64,000 bases of DNA from positions 38,714 to 102,713 of the forward strand of contig JAUZNX010000012.1 in the NCBI GenBank assembly GCA_030706745.1. Reading direction: 5' to 3'. This stretch comes from Bacteroidota bacterium (GTDB taxonomy: Bacteria; Bacteroidota; Ignavibacteria; Palsa-1295). The notes beneath the pieces were generated by a model that was not told the DNA's origin, did not search any database, and saw only the letters and a list, made by a program, of their open reading frames with translations. The number at the start of each line of letters is the position of its first letter. Within the stretch, counting starts at the first letter, position 1. Position numbers and translations under genes: made by a program. Shown piece by piece: positions 37,509 to 46,672 of the stretch.

Positions 37509-40500
37509 ATGCTACCCGATCCTGCCAAGGAACCACGACATGTATTCCAGAGCGTCACCAATCGACGCTGGCTCGGGACGCGCTCGGCGCTTGCTGTTGC
37601 GGGATTTGGCCTATTGGCTGCCGTCGTCATCCTTGCGGCAACAATGCTTTCGCAATCGGAGCTCTCCAAGGTGCGGACAGCGCGGGCCCTCAATAGCGCT
37701 GAAGCATCACGCTATCTGAAAAACCAGCGCCGCGAAGTCGAACAGTTTCGTCAGAGCCGTCGAACGGTGGAGACTTTTCTTGCCCGCCGTGCCCGGAATC
37801 CGTTTTACCATGGCTCGGATACGAATGCCATGCGCGCGGCCTTTCTGGTCAACTGGGACGCAGCGAGTTATTCCTCGCTCGCACGGCACATCAATAATTT
37901 GAATGCCGTCTTTGTCGAGTGGTCGCGACTCATTGCCGGGCGCACCGATTCGCTCATATTCGATGCCGATTCGAATGCCGTCAAACTGCTCGCAAAGCAT
38001 CCGGAGATCAATGTGCATTGCATGGTCTCGAATTACGACGAGAACACCCAATCCTGGCGTGGGGATATTTTGGAGTCGATGCTTCGCCCGGAGCATGCGC
38101 GAGCACAACTCGTCAAAACAATTGCCGATTTGGCTCAGACCAATCACTTCTTCGGCATTAATATAGACTTTGAAGATATTCCCTCCCCATTACATCCGTA
38201 CGTTCATCAATTTCTTCGCGAGCTCCAGGGAGCGTTGCACCGAGAAGGCGCAGCACTCTCGGTCGATGTCCCGGCGGATGATGATAATTTCGATCTTCGT
38301 ACCTACAGTCAGCTAACCGATTATGTTGTGCTGATGGATTACGATCAGCATAGCGCCGATCAGGCGCCCGGCCCCATTAGCGCCAACGACTGGTTCATTG
38401 CGCAAGTCGAGCGCGCGACCCGCTACGTTCCGAGCCATAAGTTGATCGTCGGGCTTGCCGCGTATGGATACGACTGGACGACCGAGCCAAGTGGGCAAAC
38501 CCACGTTGCCGATGAGATTACGTTCGAGCAGGCTGTCGTACAAGCGCGCGAATCGGACACGACACTCACGTTCGATAGTGCGACTGGTTCGATCCACTAT
38601 GGCTTCGATGAGGATGATAGCACCCATCATGATATTTGGCTTAACGATGCTGTCACCACGTTCAATCAGCTTTCGTTTCTGGACCAATATGACATCGCCG
38701 GAACCGCGGTGTGGCGGCTTGGCGCAGAAGACCCTTCGCTCTGGACAATCTATGGCGATGATGTCTCTCCCTTCACGAGCAAGACGTTAGACGAGTTCGA
38801 TACAATCCGAGGAACGACGCAACCCGAGTATCAAGGTGATGGTGAGCTCTTGAATCTGATTGCCGAACCGGCGCAGGGACTTCGCCATCTGGAGTATGAT
38901 TCGGCAGATCAATTTATCCAGAACGAACAGTACACCACACTGCCGTCTGGCTATGTACTCCAGCGATACGGTAAGGATGCGCATAAAGTCGTCCTGACCT
39001 TTGATGATGGGCCCGATCCGAGTTGGACGCCGAAAGTACTCGATATTTTGTCGGCCAAACATGCACCGGCGGCTTTTTTTGTCGTCGGAGTAAACGCCGA
39101 ACGCAATTTCCGGCTGTTGAAACGCATCTACGCGGAAGGCCATGAAATCGGCAATCATACCTTCACCCACCCGAATATCGCGCTCATCAGTGAAGCGCGA
39201 ACGGTGAGCGAACTCACGCTGACTGAGAATATCATACGGGCGGCATGTCTCGTAAATACAATTTTGTTTCGTCCGCCGTACAACGCAGACGCCGAGCCTA
39301 CGACAATCGAGGAGTTGGAGCCAGTGGCGCGCGCGGCACGGCTGGGGTATACAATGGCCGGCGAGACGATCGATCCGCGCGATTGGAGTCTGCCAGTGAC
39401 GGCGAAGCAGATCGTCGATTCGTGTCTGGCCCAGCTCTCGCTTGGTTCGATCATCTTGCTGCATGATGCTGGCGGCGATCGATCGGCTACGATCGAGGCA
39501 CTCCCCATTCTAATTGATTCACTCCGTGCGCGCGGACTCGAACTATCATCGCTCTCGGCGTTTGCAGGCGTACAACGTTCGCAATTCATGCAACCGCTTA
39601 CGGGAAGTAAATTGCGCGACGCGCAAATCGACAATACCCTCTTGCTGCTGCTCTTCTATGTCCAACGAACGCTCTATGCGATCTTTTTTGCCGCCATCAT
39701 CGCTGCAATTGCGCGTATGCTCGCGATCGCAGCGCTCGCGATCACACAATGGAGGCGCGAGCGCGAAGAACGCTCCGTGCCGTTGGTCCTCGATCATGCG
39801 CCTCCAAAGATCAACGTGATTATTCCCGCATACAACGAGAACATTGTCGTCATCCGGACGATCGAGACTGTGCTGGCATCCCGGTATCCGTCGTTTAACG
39901 TAACAGTTGTCGATGATGGCTCGACCGATGATACCTTTGCTATTGTGGCGGATAAATACAAGGATCACCCAGGTGTCCAAGTGTTTACCAAGCCCAACGG
40001 CGGCAAAGCGAGCGCGCTGAATTATGGAATTGCCCGCTCGGAAGGCGAAATCATTGTTGTGATCGACGCCGATACGATTTTCGATTCCGAAGCACTCAAC
40101 GAACTCGCGTATTATTTCGAAAAAGACGCGCGCGTCGGCGGCGTGGCCGGCAATGTGAAGGTCGGCAACGTCATGAACCTGCTCACGCGATGGCAAGCGA
40201 TTGAATATACATCGAGTCAGAACTTCGATCGTCGCGCATTTGAATTGCTCGGAGCGATCACCGTCGTGCCAGGAGCCATCGGGGCATTCCGCCGGACAGC
40301 GCTCCTCGAAGTGGGGTCCTACACGAGCGATACACTTGCCGAGGATACCGACCTCACCATGCGCCTGGTCCGTGCGGGTTGGCGAGTGCGCTATGCTGAG
40401 CGCGCCAAAGCCTGGACAGAGGCGCCGGAGAAAATCCGTCCATTCGTCAAGCAGCGATTCCGTTGGACGTTCGGCACCATGCAGTCATTCTGGAAGCACC

Positions 40501-40883
40501 GCGATGCGCTCTTCAATGCCCGTGCCGGTGGGCTCGGTCTCGTTGCCATGCCGAACATTCTGATCTTCCAAATTCTGCTACCGTTGCTCGCCCCTGTCGT
40601 CGATCTCATCTTCATTATCAGCCTGTTCAGTGGACACACGGACGTGACACTGGAGTCCTACCTGCTCTTCCTCGCGATCGACCTGCTCGGAAGCATCATC
40701 GCGTTCTCACTCGAAGGCGAGCGACTGACAATCCTTGTTTGGCTTCCGCTCCAACGATTCCTCTATCGGCAATTGATGTACTATGTGCTCTTCAAGTCTG
40801 TCTTCGCAGCCTTACGCGGGCAGTTGCAGGGCTGGGGCAAGCTGCAGCGGACGGGAAGCGTGGCAATGACAAATGACAATTGA
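37509..40883 (+). CDS. GH18-like / NodB deacetylase / processive GT2 fusion
   Basis: 1124 residues from ATG 37509 (a TTG at 37500 is possible). N-terminal helix (about 22-42), then a GH18-like domain with GINIDFED at 216-223; the catalytic Glu222 is kept but the first Asp of DxxDxDxE is Asn. A NodB polysaccharide deacetylase follows (TFDDGPD 497-503, metal site HTFTHP). A GT2 synthase ends it: DAD near 853-855, EDTDLT, the processive motif QRFRW and C-terminal helices. Architecture suggests synthesis of a beta-linked N-acetylglucosamine-type polymer at the inner membrane with coupled outside trimming or deacetylation. The last codons come from an inverted repeat. Confidence 0.85.
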   Translation: MLPDPAKEPRHVFQSVTNRRWLGTRSALAVAGFGLLAAVVILAATMLSQSELSKVRTARALNSAEASRYLKNQRREVEQFRQSRRTVETFLARRARNPFYHGSDTNAMRAAFLVNWDAASYSSLARHINNLNAVFVEWSRLIAGRTDSLIFDADSNAVKLLAKHPEINVHCMVSNYDENTQSWRGDILESMLRPEHARAQLVKTIADLAQTNHFFGINIDFEDIPSPLHPYVHQFLRELQGALHREGAALSVDVPADDDNFDLRTYSQLTDYVVLMDYDQHSADQAPGPISANDWFIAQVERATRYVPSHKLIVGLAAYGYDWTTEPSGQTHVADEITFEQAVVQARESDTTLTFDSATGSIHYGFDEDDSTHHDIWLNDAVTTFNQLSFLDQYDIAGTAVWRLGAEDPSLWTIYGDDVSPFTSKTLDEFDTIRGTTQPEYQGDGELLNLIAEPAQGLRHLEYDSADQFIQNEQYTTLPSGYVLQRYGKDAHKVVLTFDDGPDPSWTPKVLDILSAKHAPAAFFVVGVNAERNFRLLKRIYAEGHEIGNHTFTHPNIALISEARTVSELTLTENIIRAACLVNTILFRPPYNADAEPTTIEELEPVARAARLGYTMAGETIDPRDWSLPVTAKQIVDSCLAQLSLGSIILLHDAGGDRSATIEALPILIDSLRARGLELSSLSAFAGVQRSQFMQPLTGSKLRDAQIDNTLLLLLFYVQRTLYAIFFAAIIAAIARMLAIAALAITQWRREREERSVPLVLDHAPPKINVIIPAYNENIVVIRTIETVLASRYPSFNVTVVDDGSTDDTFAIVADKYKDHPGVQVFTKPNGGKASALNYGIARSEGEIIVVIDADTIFDSEALNELAYYFEKDARVGGVAGNVKVGNVMNLLTRWQAIEYTSSQNFDRRAFELLGAITVVPGAIGAFRRTALLEVGSYTSDTLAEDTDLTMRLVRAGWRVRYAERAKAWTEAPEKIRPFVKQRFRWTFGTMQSFWKHRDALFNARAGGLGLVAMPNILIFQILLPLLAPVVDLIFIISLFSGHTDVTLESYLLFLAIDLLGSIIAFSLEGERLTILVWLPLQRFLYRQLMYYVLFKSVFAALRGQLQGWGKLQRTGSVAMTNDN

Positions 40884-40922
40884 CAAATCGGAGCCCCCAC
40901 TTGTCATCATCATTTGTCATTG
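40864..40922. repeat. Inverted low-complexity repeat joining two convergent genes
   Basis: 40864-40886 (CAATGACAAATGACAATTGA and on) pairs with 40901-40922 with few mismatches. The arms contain the stop codons of both convergent genes (TGA at 40881-40883 plus; TGA at 40917-40919 minus). It may serve as a bidirectional terminator. Confidence 0.8.
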
Positions 40923-42104
40923 AAGAAGCGCCTGAATCGCCAGGTACGCCTGCATGGCCGCGCCAGCCTTCATGGAGGATTCGTCAATCGTGAAGTGATC
41001 GTTATGGATATCAGCGGTGATGCCCTGAGCTTCATTGCGAATGCCCAGGCGGTAGAACGTACCGGGGACCTTTTGCAGATAGTAGGCGAAATCTTCGGCA
41101 CCCATCAGCCGCTCGGCGCGGAAGACGCGGTCCTGTCCAAACAACTCGGTTGCACATGCTTCGGCGAAGGCCGTCTCGCGCTCATCGTTGACCAGCACGG
41201 GATAGCCTAAATCAATCTTAATATCCGCTTCCGCGCGCGCGGAAAAGCAGATGCCATTGACAATCTCGTGAACGCGCTTGTGCGCATACTCGCGCCACTC
41301 GACGGACATCGCCCGTAGCGTCCCAACGAGCTTGACTTCGTTGGGCACGATATTCGGCGCAAACCCGCCATGGATACTGCATATCGAGATCACGCCTTGC
41401 GCGAATGGATCGAGATTGCGTGAGACAAGAGTCTGAAGTGCAAGGATTACCTGAGCGGAAACGACGACAGGATCGATCGTGTGATGCGGGCGCGCGCCGT
41501 GCCCGGACCGGCCGCGAATCGTAATGTAGAGCTCGTCGGCACTCGCCATCATCTCGCCGGGACAAAACCCGACTGTACCAGCATCCGCCTGCGCGAGCAC
41601 ATGCAGGCCATAGACTCTCGAGACCCCATCGAGCGCACCTTCTTCGATCATGAATGGAGCGCCCCCTGGATTGCGTTCTTCACTTGGCTGAAATAGAAAT
41701 CGGACTTCGCCTGCGATCTCATCTTTGAGTTCGGACAGGATCATTGCCGCGCCCAGCCCAATTGCCGTGTGCGAATCGTGCCCACACGCATGCATCTTGC
41801 CGGCATTCTTCGATGCGAAAGGAAGTCCTGTTGCTTCGGTGATCGGAAGCGCGTCCATATCGCTACGGAGTGCCACGGCTTTACCGGGAAGCGTGCCACG
41901 CAATGATGCAACCACTCCCGTCTTCGCAACGCCACGCCTTACTGTCAGACCGAGATGCTCAAGTGTTTCGGCGACAAGCCTGCTCGTTTCGAATTCCTCG
42001 AATGCAAGTTCGGGACATGTGTGAATGGTCCGGCGTAAGCGGACCATCTCATCATAATATTTCTCGGCGAGTTGGTTGATGCGAGCGGCGACAGTTTTAC
42101 TCAT
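40917..42104 (-). CDS. M20D amidohydrolase / carboxypeptidase
   Basis: 395 residues. Metal-binding signatures of peptidase family M20D: SDMDALPI (81-88), HACGHDSHTAIGLG (106-119), FQPSEERNPGGAPFMIEEG and a C-terminal GAEDFAYYLQKVPG. Enzymes of this group remove acyl or amino-acid groups (N-acyl amino acids, hippurate, indole conjugates). No signal peptide. Substrate cannot be assigned. Confidence 0.85.
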   Translation of the reverse strand: MSKTVAARINQLAEKYYDEMVRLRRTIHTCPELAFEEFETSRLVAETLEHLGLTVRRGVAKTGVVASLRGTLPGKAVALRSDMDALPITEATGLPFASKNAGKMHACGHDSHTAIGLGAAMILSELKDEIAGEVRFLFQPSEERNPGGAPFMIEEGALDGVSRVYGLHVLAQADAGTVGFCPGEMMASADELYITIRGRSGHGARPHHTIDPVVVSAQVILALQTLVSRNLDPFAQGVISICSIHGGFAPNIVPNEVKLVGTLRAMSVEWREYAHKRVHEIVNGICFSARAEADIKIDLGYPVLVNDERETAFAEACATELFGQDRVFRAERLMGAEDFAYYLQKVPGTFYRLGIRNEAQGITADIHNDHFTIDESSMKAGAAMQAYLAIQALLQ

Positions 42105-42335
42105 GGCAAACTTGAACAGGCGTCCGGAGCAACGCGGTTTCCCGGAAGTTCAATTTCGATGGGATCTTCGTGGCCTTACGATCTATTAATCCTACTATTA
42201 TCCTCTCATCACGAAAGCCCTTAAACTCCCATGTTAACAGCAGAGTCTAACGATCAGCACACTACGATTGGGCAGGCAATTTGTACTGCTTAGATGCAGA
42301 GCTACTAACCGATAGAAACGAGGTTATTCAACATC

Positions 42336-42710
42336 ATGAGAAATCTGATCAAAGTATTAAGTCTATGCGGGCTCTTGGCGCTTGCAACACCAGCCTTCGC
42401 GCAAATCCATGTGGACGTTCACTTCGGCGCGCCCCCACCGCCACGATACGAGGTCGTCGTTCCGGCGCCGACGCCATCAGCGGTGTGGGTGCCCGGTAAC
42501 TACGCGTTTGACGTTCGGCTTGCCCGATACGTCTGGGTGCCTGGCCGATGGCAAGTACCCCCAACACCCTATCATGTCTGGGTTGCGCCGCGATACGTCC
42601 GCCGCGGCGATCATTACGATTACTACGAAGGCACCTGGCACGACAACGGAAAACACAAAGGCTGGGAAAAGCAGGAAGGACACGAAGCCCACGGGGGACG
42701 TGAGCGATAG
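42336..42710 (+). CDS. Secreted WxxGxW-repeat protein
   Basis: 124 residues, signal peptide cut near ATPAFAQ. Aromatic repeats WVPGNY, WVPGRW and WVAPRY resemble the WxxGxW/YXWGXW class of small periplasmic or outer-membrane proteins. A His/Gly/Glu-rich tail (HDNGKHKGWEKQEGHEAHGG) may bind metal. A strong terminator follows at 42722. Confidence 0.7.
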   Translation: MRNLIKVLSLCGLLALATPAFAQIHVDVHFGAPPPPRYEVVVPAPTPSAVWVPGNYAFDVRLARYVWVPGRWQVPPTPYHVWVAPRYVRRGDHYDYYEGTWHDNGKHKGWEKQEGHEAHGGRER

Positions 42711-42721
42711 AACAAAGATGA

Positions 42722-42749
42722 AAGCACCCGCCAGATAGGGCGGGTGCTT
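42722..42749. terminator. Rho-independent terminator, convergent
   Basis: A perfect 11-bp GC-rich stem AAGCACCCGCC / GGCGGGTGCTT with a 6-base loop, between convergent genes ending at 42710 and 42764. Followed by TGTGCTCC rather than a T run. Confidence 0.8.
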
Positions 42750-42763
42750 GTGCTCCTAATCTC

Positions 42764-45073
42764 TTATCGGACGATCACCACCCGCTGAAGATATTCCTCG
42801 CCTGCGTCTGATGTAACATCGAGAATGTATACTCCCTCACCAAGCGAATCGAAGTCCAACTTCTGCTCGCTTGTGCCTTCCGCATGCACAACCACTGGCG
42901 GCGCGACTTGCTGGCCGAGCAGGTTGCGCATCGTGAGTGTCAGTGTCCGCAGCGTCGTGAGCGTGAACCGAGCCGTGAAGTTACCCTTCGAAGGATTTGG
43001 ATAGGCCGATACCTTCTCGATAACTCCTTGACCAGATTGTACCGAAGCGTTGCTGCTCTGTCCGATCATGATCTTCGCAATGGCTCTCGCGGAGTCAGGA
43101 AGTGCAGCGAGGAATTCCGGCGTCGGCTGGTACCAGAAGATGAGATCACGCGCGCCGACAGAATCGGGTGTGTTCAATTCGCGAATCAAGATTGGTACAA
43201 GCTCGCTGATGCTTGCGAATTTCTGCGTCTCTTCGACCATTAGTGCATCATACTGTGCCTTTGGGTCCTTAATAGAGGTATCCACCATCGAGAGATACAC
43301 CCGCTTCCTCCCCGCCCCGTCTGTCACGAACGTCGGTCGGAAGTCCTGTGGCGTGACGTGCTTCACGTCGTTGCGATCGAGCGTCGCTTCCATGGTACCC
43401 CAGGAACGCATCACGGCTGTGCGCTCGACGATGGACGGGCCCTTCTTCGCATAGTGATAGGCCGCCATGTATTGATTACTTTCGATGCCGATGCGTGCCA
43501 GCCCTGAAGAATCGAGCTCGACGTGCGGGATAGCGAGCAGCACAGCGTTCCTCTCCGCGGCCGAAGGCATAGTCCCCCGCGGAAGCGGATTCTCCGTCGT
43601 TCCAACCATCTTGGGATGCGTGTTTTCGATCCAAATGCGCTGGCTTCGGGCGCCCTCGACCGTTGAGATGACAACCAGGTACATTCCTGATGCGAGCGTC
43701 TCGGTATTGATTGCTGCAACGTTATCACCGGGATGCGCGCGCTCGACAGAGCTCAACATGGAACGGCCCCAAAGGTCCATGACCATAATGGATGCATCGC
43801 CCTCGTGTTCGACACAATAAGTAATATTCACAGAGCCAGTCGCAGTATGTGGCATGGAGAGGCAACTGGGCGGCCCGGTTCGCGATCGAATAGTTTCTGC
43901 TTTCACCGATGGTAGTAGACTTAAGAACTCCTCCGTCGGCTTATACCACAATACATAATCGCTATCAGGAGCATGGCCAGAGCGATGGATTGGTACTCCA
44001 ATAAGCTCATCGAGATGCGACATCGTTGAACGCAAGTTCTGCATACTTGCGGTGTTGTGCAGACTGTCCAACTGATGCAGTAAGAGGACCGGCGTCGTAG
44101 TATCGACCTTGACGATCACCGACTTTGGCAGCACGACATCGGGCCGAGGGATCGAGCCCTCATAATAGTGAGCAAGTTGCACGAGATCGTTGATGACTGT
44201 GTCAGAATAGCCTTGAAGTTTTGGCCTCGAGAAGGGGATCAAGCTCGGCTTCGGAAAATTCTTTCCAATGGTAAGAGTCACTTTGTAGTGCTGGCCGGTT
44301 GAATCCGAATATCCCAGCATTTTCATGTACCCGAGCGCATAGTAGCCTGGTTCGGCCGGCTTGAGCAACCAGTTTCGAAATTCCTCTTCAAAACCCTGCG
44401 TTCCCATCCAACCAACAGCATCCTTATTCCTCCACGCCGCGCCTCGTCCATTTCCGAGAGTCATCAGTAGAGGATAGAATCGAGGTGCGTGTACCCCGGC
44501 TGGAAGGTGTTGCACCAGAGAACCCGTTGAAATGAAGCTGGCTCCAAACGATCCGCACTCGGCAGTATCGCGTTCGTTGAGCATATAGTTGTAGACCGTG
44601 TCTCCTGAAACCACCAGTCCAATCCGTGCACGCTCTTCGGGCGATAGCTGTATAAAATAATTATTGTCACCCGAGCTCCATCCTTTGGGAGTGAGGCTGC
44701 CCATCGGCGCATGCCGGCAAGCAGCTTTTCGCGCGGAAGCTACTTTTGCCGTTTGTGTAATCATGGGTATCGGTATGGGCTCCTGCTGTCCTGATACAGA
44801 TGCCGTTATGTCCTTTCGAACATGATTCTCATGAACGGGGTGCTGCTGCGGCGGCCCACTGAATGCAAAGTATGCGATTGCTCCTATTCCGCTGATTCCT
44901 GCGAGTGTCATGATGCTTCTCCTGATGATGTTGCGTGATCGGGTTGGCAGCATGGCACGAGATCCGAGAAGTTTCTCGACTTCCGAGGTAGATAGTAGCG
45001 GCGCTTCCTCGCGACGCTTCGCGAAGTGCTCGGCTAACTCTTGCGAGTGTTGAAGTTCTTCTTCGATCTTCAT
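42764..45073 (-). CDS. Anti-sigma-like membrane protein with two sorting-like domains
   Basis: 769 residues from ATG 45073, which overlaps the sigma-factor stop by 4 bases (ATGA). Residues 1-50 are cytoplasmic-like (HSQELAEHFAKRREEAPLLSTSEVEKLLGS), a helix lies at about 54-72 (IMTLAGISGIGAIAYFAFSG), and the rest faces outward. The outer part is a twofold repeat: unit A ends in a sorting-like domain at about 411-483 (SIMVMDLWGRSM ... LASGMYLVVIS) and unit B in a second one at 686-769 (VSAYPNPSKGNFTARF ... GEGVYILDVTS). Each unit also has LWYKPTEEFLSLLP or FWYQPTPEFLAALP. Position suggests an anti-sigma or sensor partner; the pairing with type IX-like domains is unusual. A longer reading to 45253 lies inside the sigma gene and is rejected. 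Confidence 0.72.
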   Translation of the reverse strand: MKIEEELQHSQELAEHFAKRREEAPLLSTSEVEKLLGSRAMLPTRSRNIIRRSIMTLAGISGIGAIAYFAFSGPPQQHPVHENHVRKDITASVSGQQEPIPIPMITQTAKVASARKAACRHAPMGSLTPKGWSSGDNNYFIQLSPEERARIGLVVSGDTVYNYMLNERDTAECGSFGASFISTGSLVQHLPAGVHAPRFYPLLMTLGNGRGAAWRNKDAVGWMGTQGFEEEFRNWLLKPAEPGYYALGYMKMLGYSDSTGQHYKVTLTIGKNFPKPSLIPFSRPKLQGYSDTVINDLVQLAHYYEGSIPRPDVVLPKSVIVKVDTTTPVLLLHQLDSLHNTASMQNLRSTMSHLDELIGVPIHRSGHAPDSDYVLWYKPTEEFLSLLPSVKAETIRSRTGPPSCLSMPHTATGSVNITYCVEHEGDASIMVMDLWGRSMLSSVERAHPGDNVAAINTETLASGMYLVVISTVEGARSQRIWIENTHPKMVGTTENPLPRGTMPSAAERNAVLLAIPHVELDSSGLARIGIESNQYMAAYHYAKKGPSIVERTAVMRSWGTMEATLDRNDVKHVTPQDFRPTFVTDGAGRKRVYLSMVDTSIKDPKAQYDALMVEETQKFASISELVPILIRELNTPDSVGARDLIFWYQPTPEFLAALPDSARAIAKIMIGQSSNASVQSGQGVIEKVSAYPNPSKGNFTARFTLTTLRTLTLTMRNLLGQQVAPPVVVHAEGTSEQKLDFDSLGEGVYILDVTSDAGEEYLQRVVIVR

Positions 45074-45687
45074 ACTTTCTCCCTCATAAATGCGATCGCT
45101 CCACTGCGTTGGAAGGATGTGATGTCCGCGCGGCGGGTGGCCCCACCATCTGGTAGCCGCGATTCGCGCTCGCCGAGCAACTCGGCGAGTTTCTCGCGGC
45201 CCCGGACGATGCGCGATTTCACTCCGGAGAGCGATCCACCCTGAATCTTGCATATCTCCTTGAGCGATAGCTCGGAGATTTCGAACAAGATCACGGCTTC
45301 GCGCTGCTTCTCAGGTAATTGCGCGAGTGCCCGGTCGAGTGCTTCGAGATCGAGCCGCACGTCCGGCGCGGTCGTGCGGTCATCGATGATCTGCTCCGCA
45401 TCGCTTCCGAAGACTCCCCAGATTTTCTTGCGGCGTTCCCGGCGATAGTACAGCCGGCGCGCCGTGATGAAGATATAGCTGGTGAAGGCTTCGGGCGCGC
45501 GAAGGGTATCGAAGTTCTCGTACGCGAGCAGAATTGCATCGCTTAAGAGATCGCGGCCATTCTCCGTGGATGATCGATCATCCACGCCATCCTTTGTCAA
45601 CGCATGGCAAAATCGCGATAGCCGCGCAAGACACGGCGTGAGGCACGCCATGAACCGCTCTTGCTTTTCGCTTTCGGTTTGTATCAT
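45070..45687 (-). CDS. ECF-type RNA polymerase sigma factor
   Basis: 205 residues. Region 2 (about 45-90, LLSDAILLAYENFDTLRAPEAFTSYIFITARRLYYRRERRKK) and region 4 (ALAQLPEKQREAVILFEISELSLKEICKIQGGSLSGVKSRIVRGREKLAELL) are present, and no region 3, as in the ECF class. It would redirect RNA polymerase to a stress or envelope regulon. Its stop overlaps the start of the membrane partner, as is common for ECF/anti-sigma pairs. Confidence 0.88.
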   Translation of the reverse strand: MIQTESEKQERFMACLTPCLARLSRFCHALTKDGVDDRSSTENGRDLLSDAILLAYENFDTLRAPEAFTSYIFITARRLYYRRERRKKIWGVFGSDAEQIIDDRTTAPDVRLDLEALDRALAQLPEKQREAVILFEISELSLKEICKIQGGSLSGVKSRIVRGREKLAELLGERESRLPDGGATRRADITSFQRSGAIAFMREKV

Positions 45688-45798
45688 GCTGCATTATTCC
45701 GTCCAGGATGACCGGTCACTCTTTATCGGACTTAATGAGAAGAGACACAACGCACCACAAAGTCGCAGAATAGATTTAGGGTCCGCGCGTGGCACATT

Positions 45799-46497
45799 CT
45801 ACATGTTGGCGAGACACCGCTCGATCGCCAGAACGGAATGTGTGGGATCGTCGGCTAGGAACTCGTGACTGCAGCCTTCCAGTCGTTCAATTGTGATGCG
45901 TGGAAATAGCTTTTGGAGTCCCGCAAGCTCTTCGGCTTGTAGCAGTGACTTATCCAGATCCCCTGTCATTGCAAAGAGTGATGCAACAGGTTTGAGATAC
46001 TCCGAAACATCGATATATTCGGGCTCGGCTACAATCCCTGCGAGCGCGACATCCGAAATCGCCAGATCCGGAAATTGCTTGACGTGCTGCCGCCAGCCTT
46101 CATCGTAGGGCGGATAGAATGGCGCAAAATCGCCGATGAAGAACGCTGCAACTTCGGCATTCAACATTGGCAATGCGCGGGCGGCGATCGAGCCGCCAGT
46201 CGAGTGGCCGAAGAGCGCGATCTTCGGAAATCCGAAATGCTTCACGACTGCGGCGATGTCGGATGCCTGATCTTCAAGACGCCAGCCGGTCGCAGGTGAA
46301 TCGCTCTTGCCACGCCCGCGAATGCTGAGTGCAACCGTCCGCCGCGTCAAGAGCGGTCCGACCGTCTCGGCTATCTCTTCCGCGGCATTGGCCATGCCAG
46401 GGACCATGATGAGTGGAAGGCCGGCGGCCGTTGGGTTGAACTCGAGCGTGTGAATCTGCACGCCATTATTGTTGACGAACTGCTCGAGTATTTCCAT
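45799..46497 (-). CDS. Alpha/beta hydrolase
   Basis: 232 residues. Nucleophile elbow GHSTGG (Ser99), oxyanion region PGMANAAEEI, GRGKSDSP loop and a likely catalytic His in GCSHEFLADDP identify the fold. Substrate unknown. It is the last gene of the ybbR, nuclease, small membrane protein, hydrolase group: the upstream small gene ends one base before its start. Confidence 0.8.
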   Translation of the reverse strand: MEILEQFVNNNGVQIHTLEFNPTAAGLPLIMVPGMANAAEEIAETVGPLLTRRTVALSIRGRGKSDSPATGWRLEDQASDIAAVVKHFGFPKIALFGHSTGGSIAARALPMLNAEVAAFFIGDFAPFYPPYDEGWRQHVKQFPDLAISDVALAGIVAEPEYIDVSEYLKPVASLFAMTGDLDKSLLQAEELAGLQKLFPRITIERLEGCSHEFLADDPTHSVLAIERCLANM

Positions 46498-46498
46498 A

Positions 46499-46663
46499 TT
46501 AAACTATTTTGCGAATTTGCCAAAGGCGGATAATGCAGAACACAACGGTGCCGATTCCAAGGGGCATCCAGAACCAAACGCGATCGGAGACCAACAATCG
46601 GATACCGAGCGTCAGTAGCAGGAGCATAACACAAAACAGGATGGTCTTTGTCGACGGATGCAT
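46499..46663 (-). CDS. Small two-helix membrane protein
   Basis: 54 residues from ATG 46663. Two predicted helices: TILFCVMLLLLTLGIRLLV (about 7-25) and VWFWMPLGIGTVVFCIIRLW (about 30-49), ending in a basic tail (QIRKIV). It fits snugly between the nuclease gene (9-base gap) and the hydrolase gene (1-base gap), which supports it as a real gene although no family is recognised. Possible role: membrane localisation or regulation of a neighbour. Confidence 0.7.
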   Translation of the reverse strand: MHPSTKTILFCVMLLLLTLGIRLLVSDRVWFWMPLGIGTVVFCIIRLWQIRKIV

Positions 46664-46672
46664 ACTTTGTAA

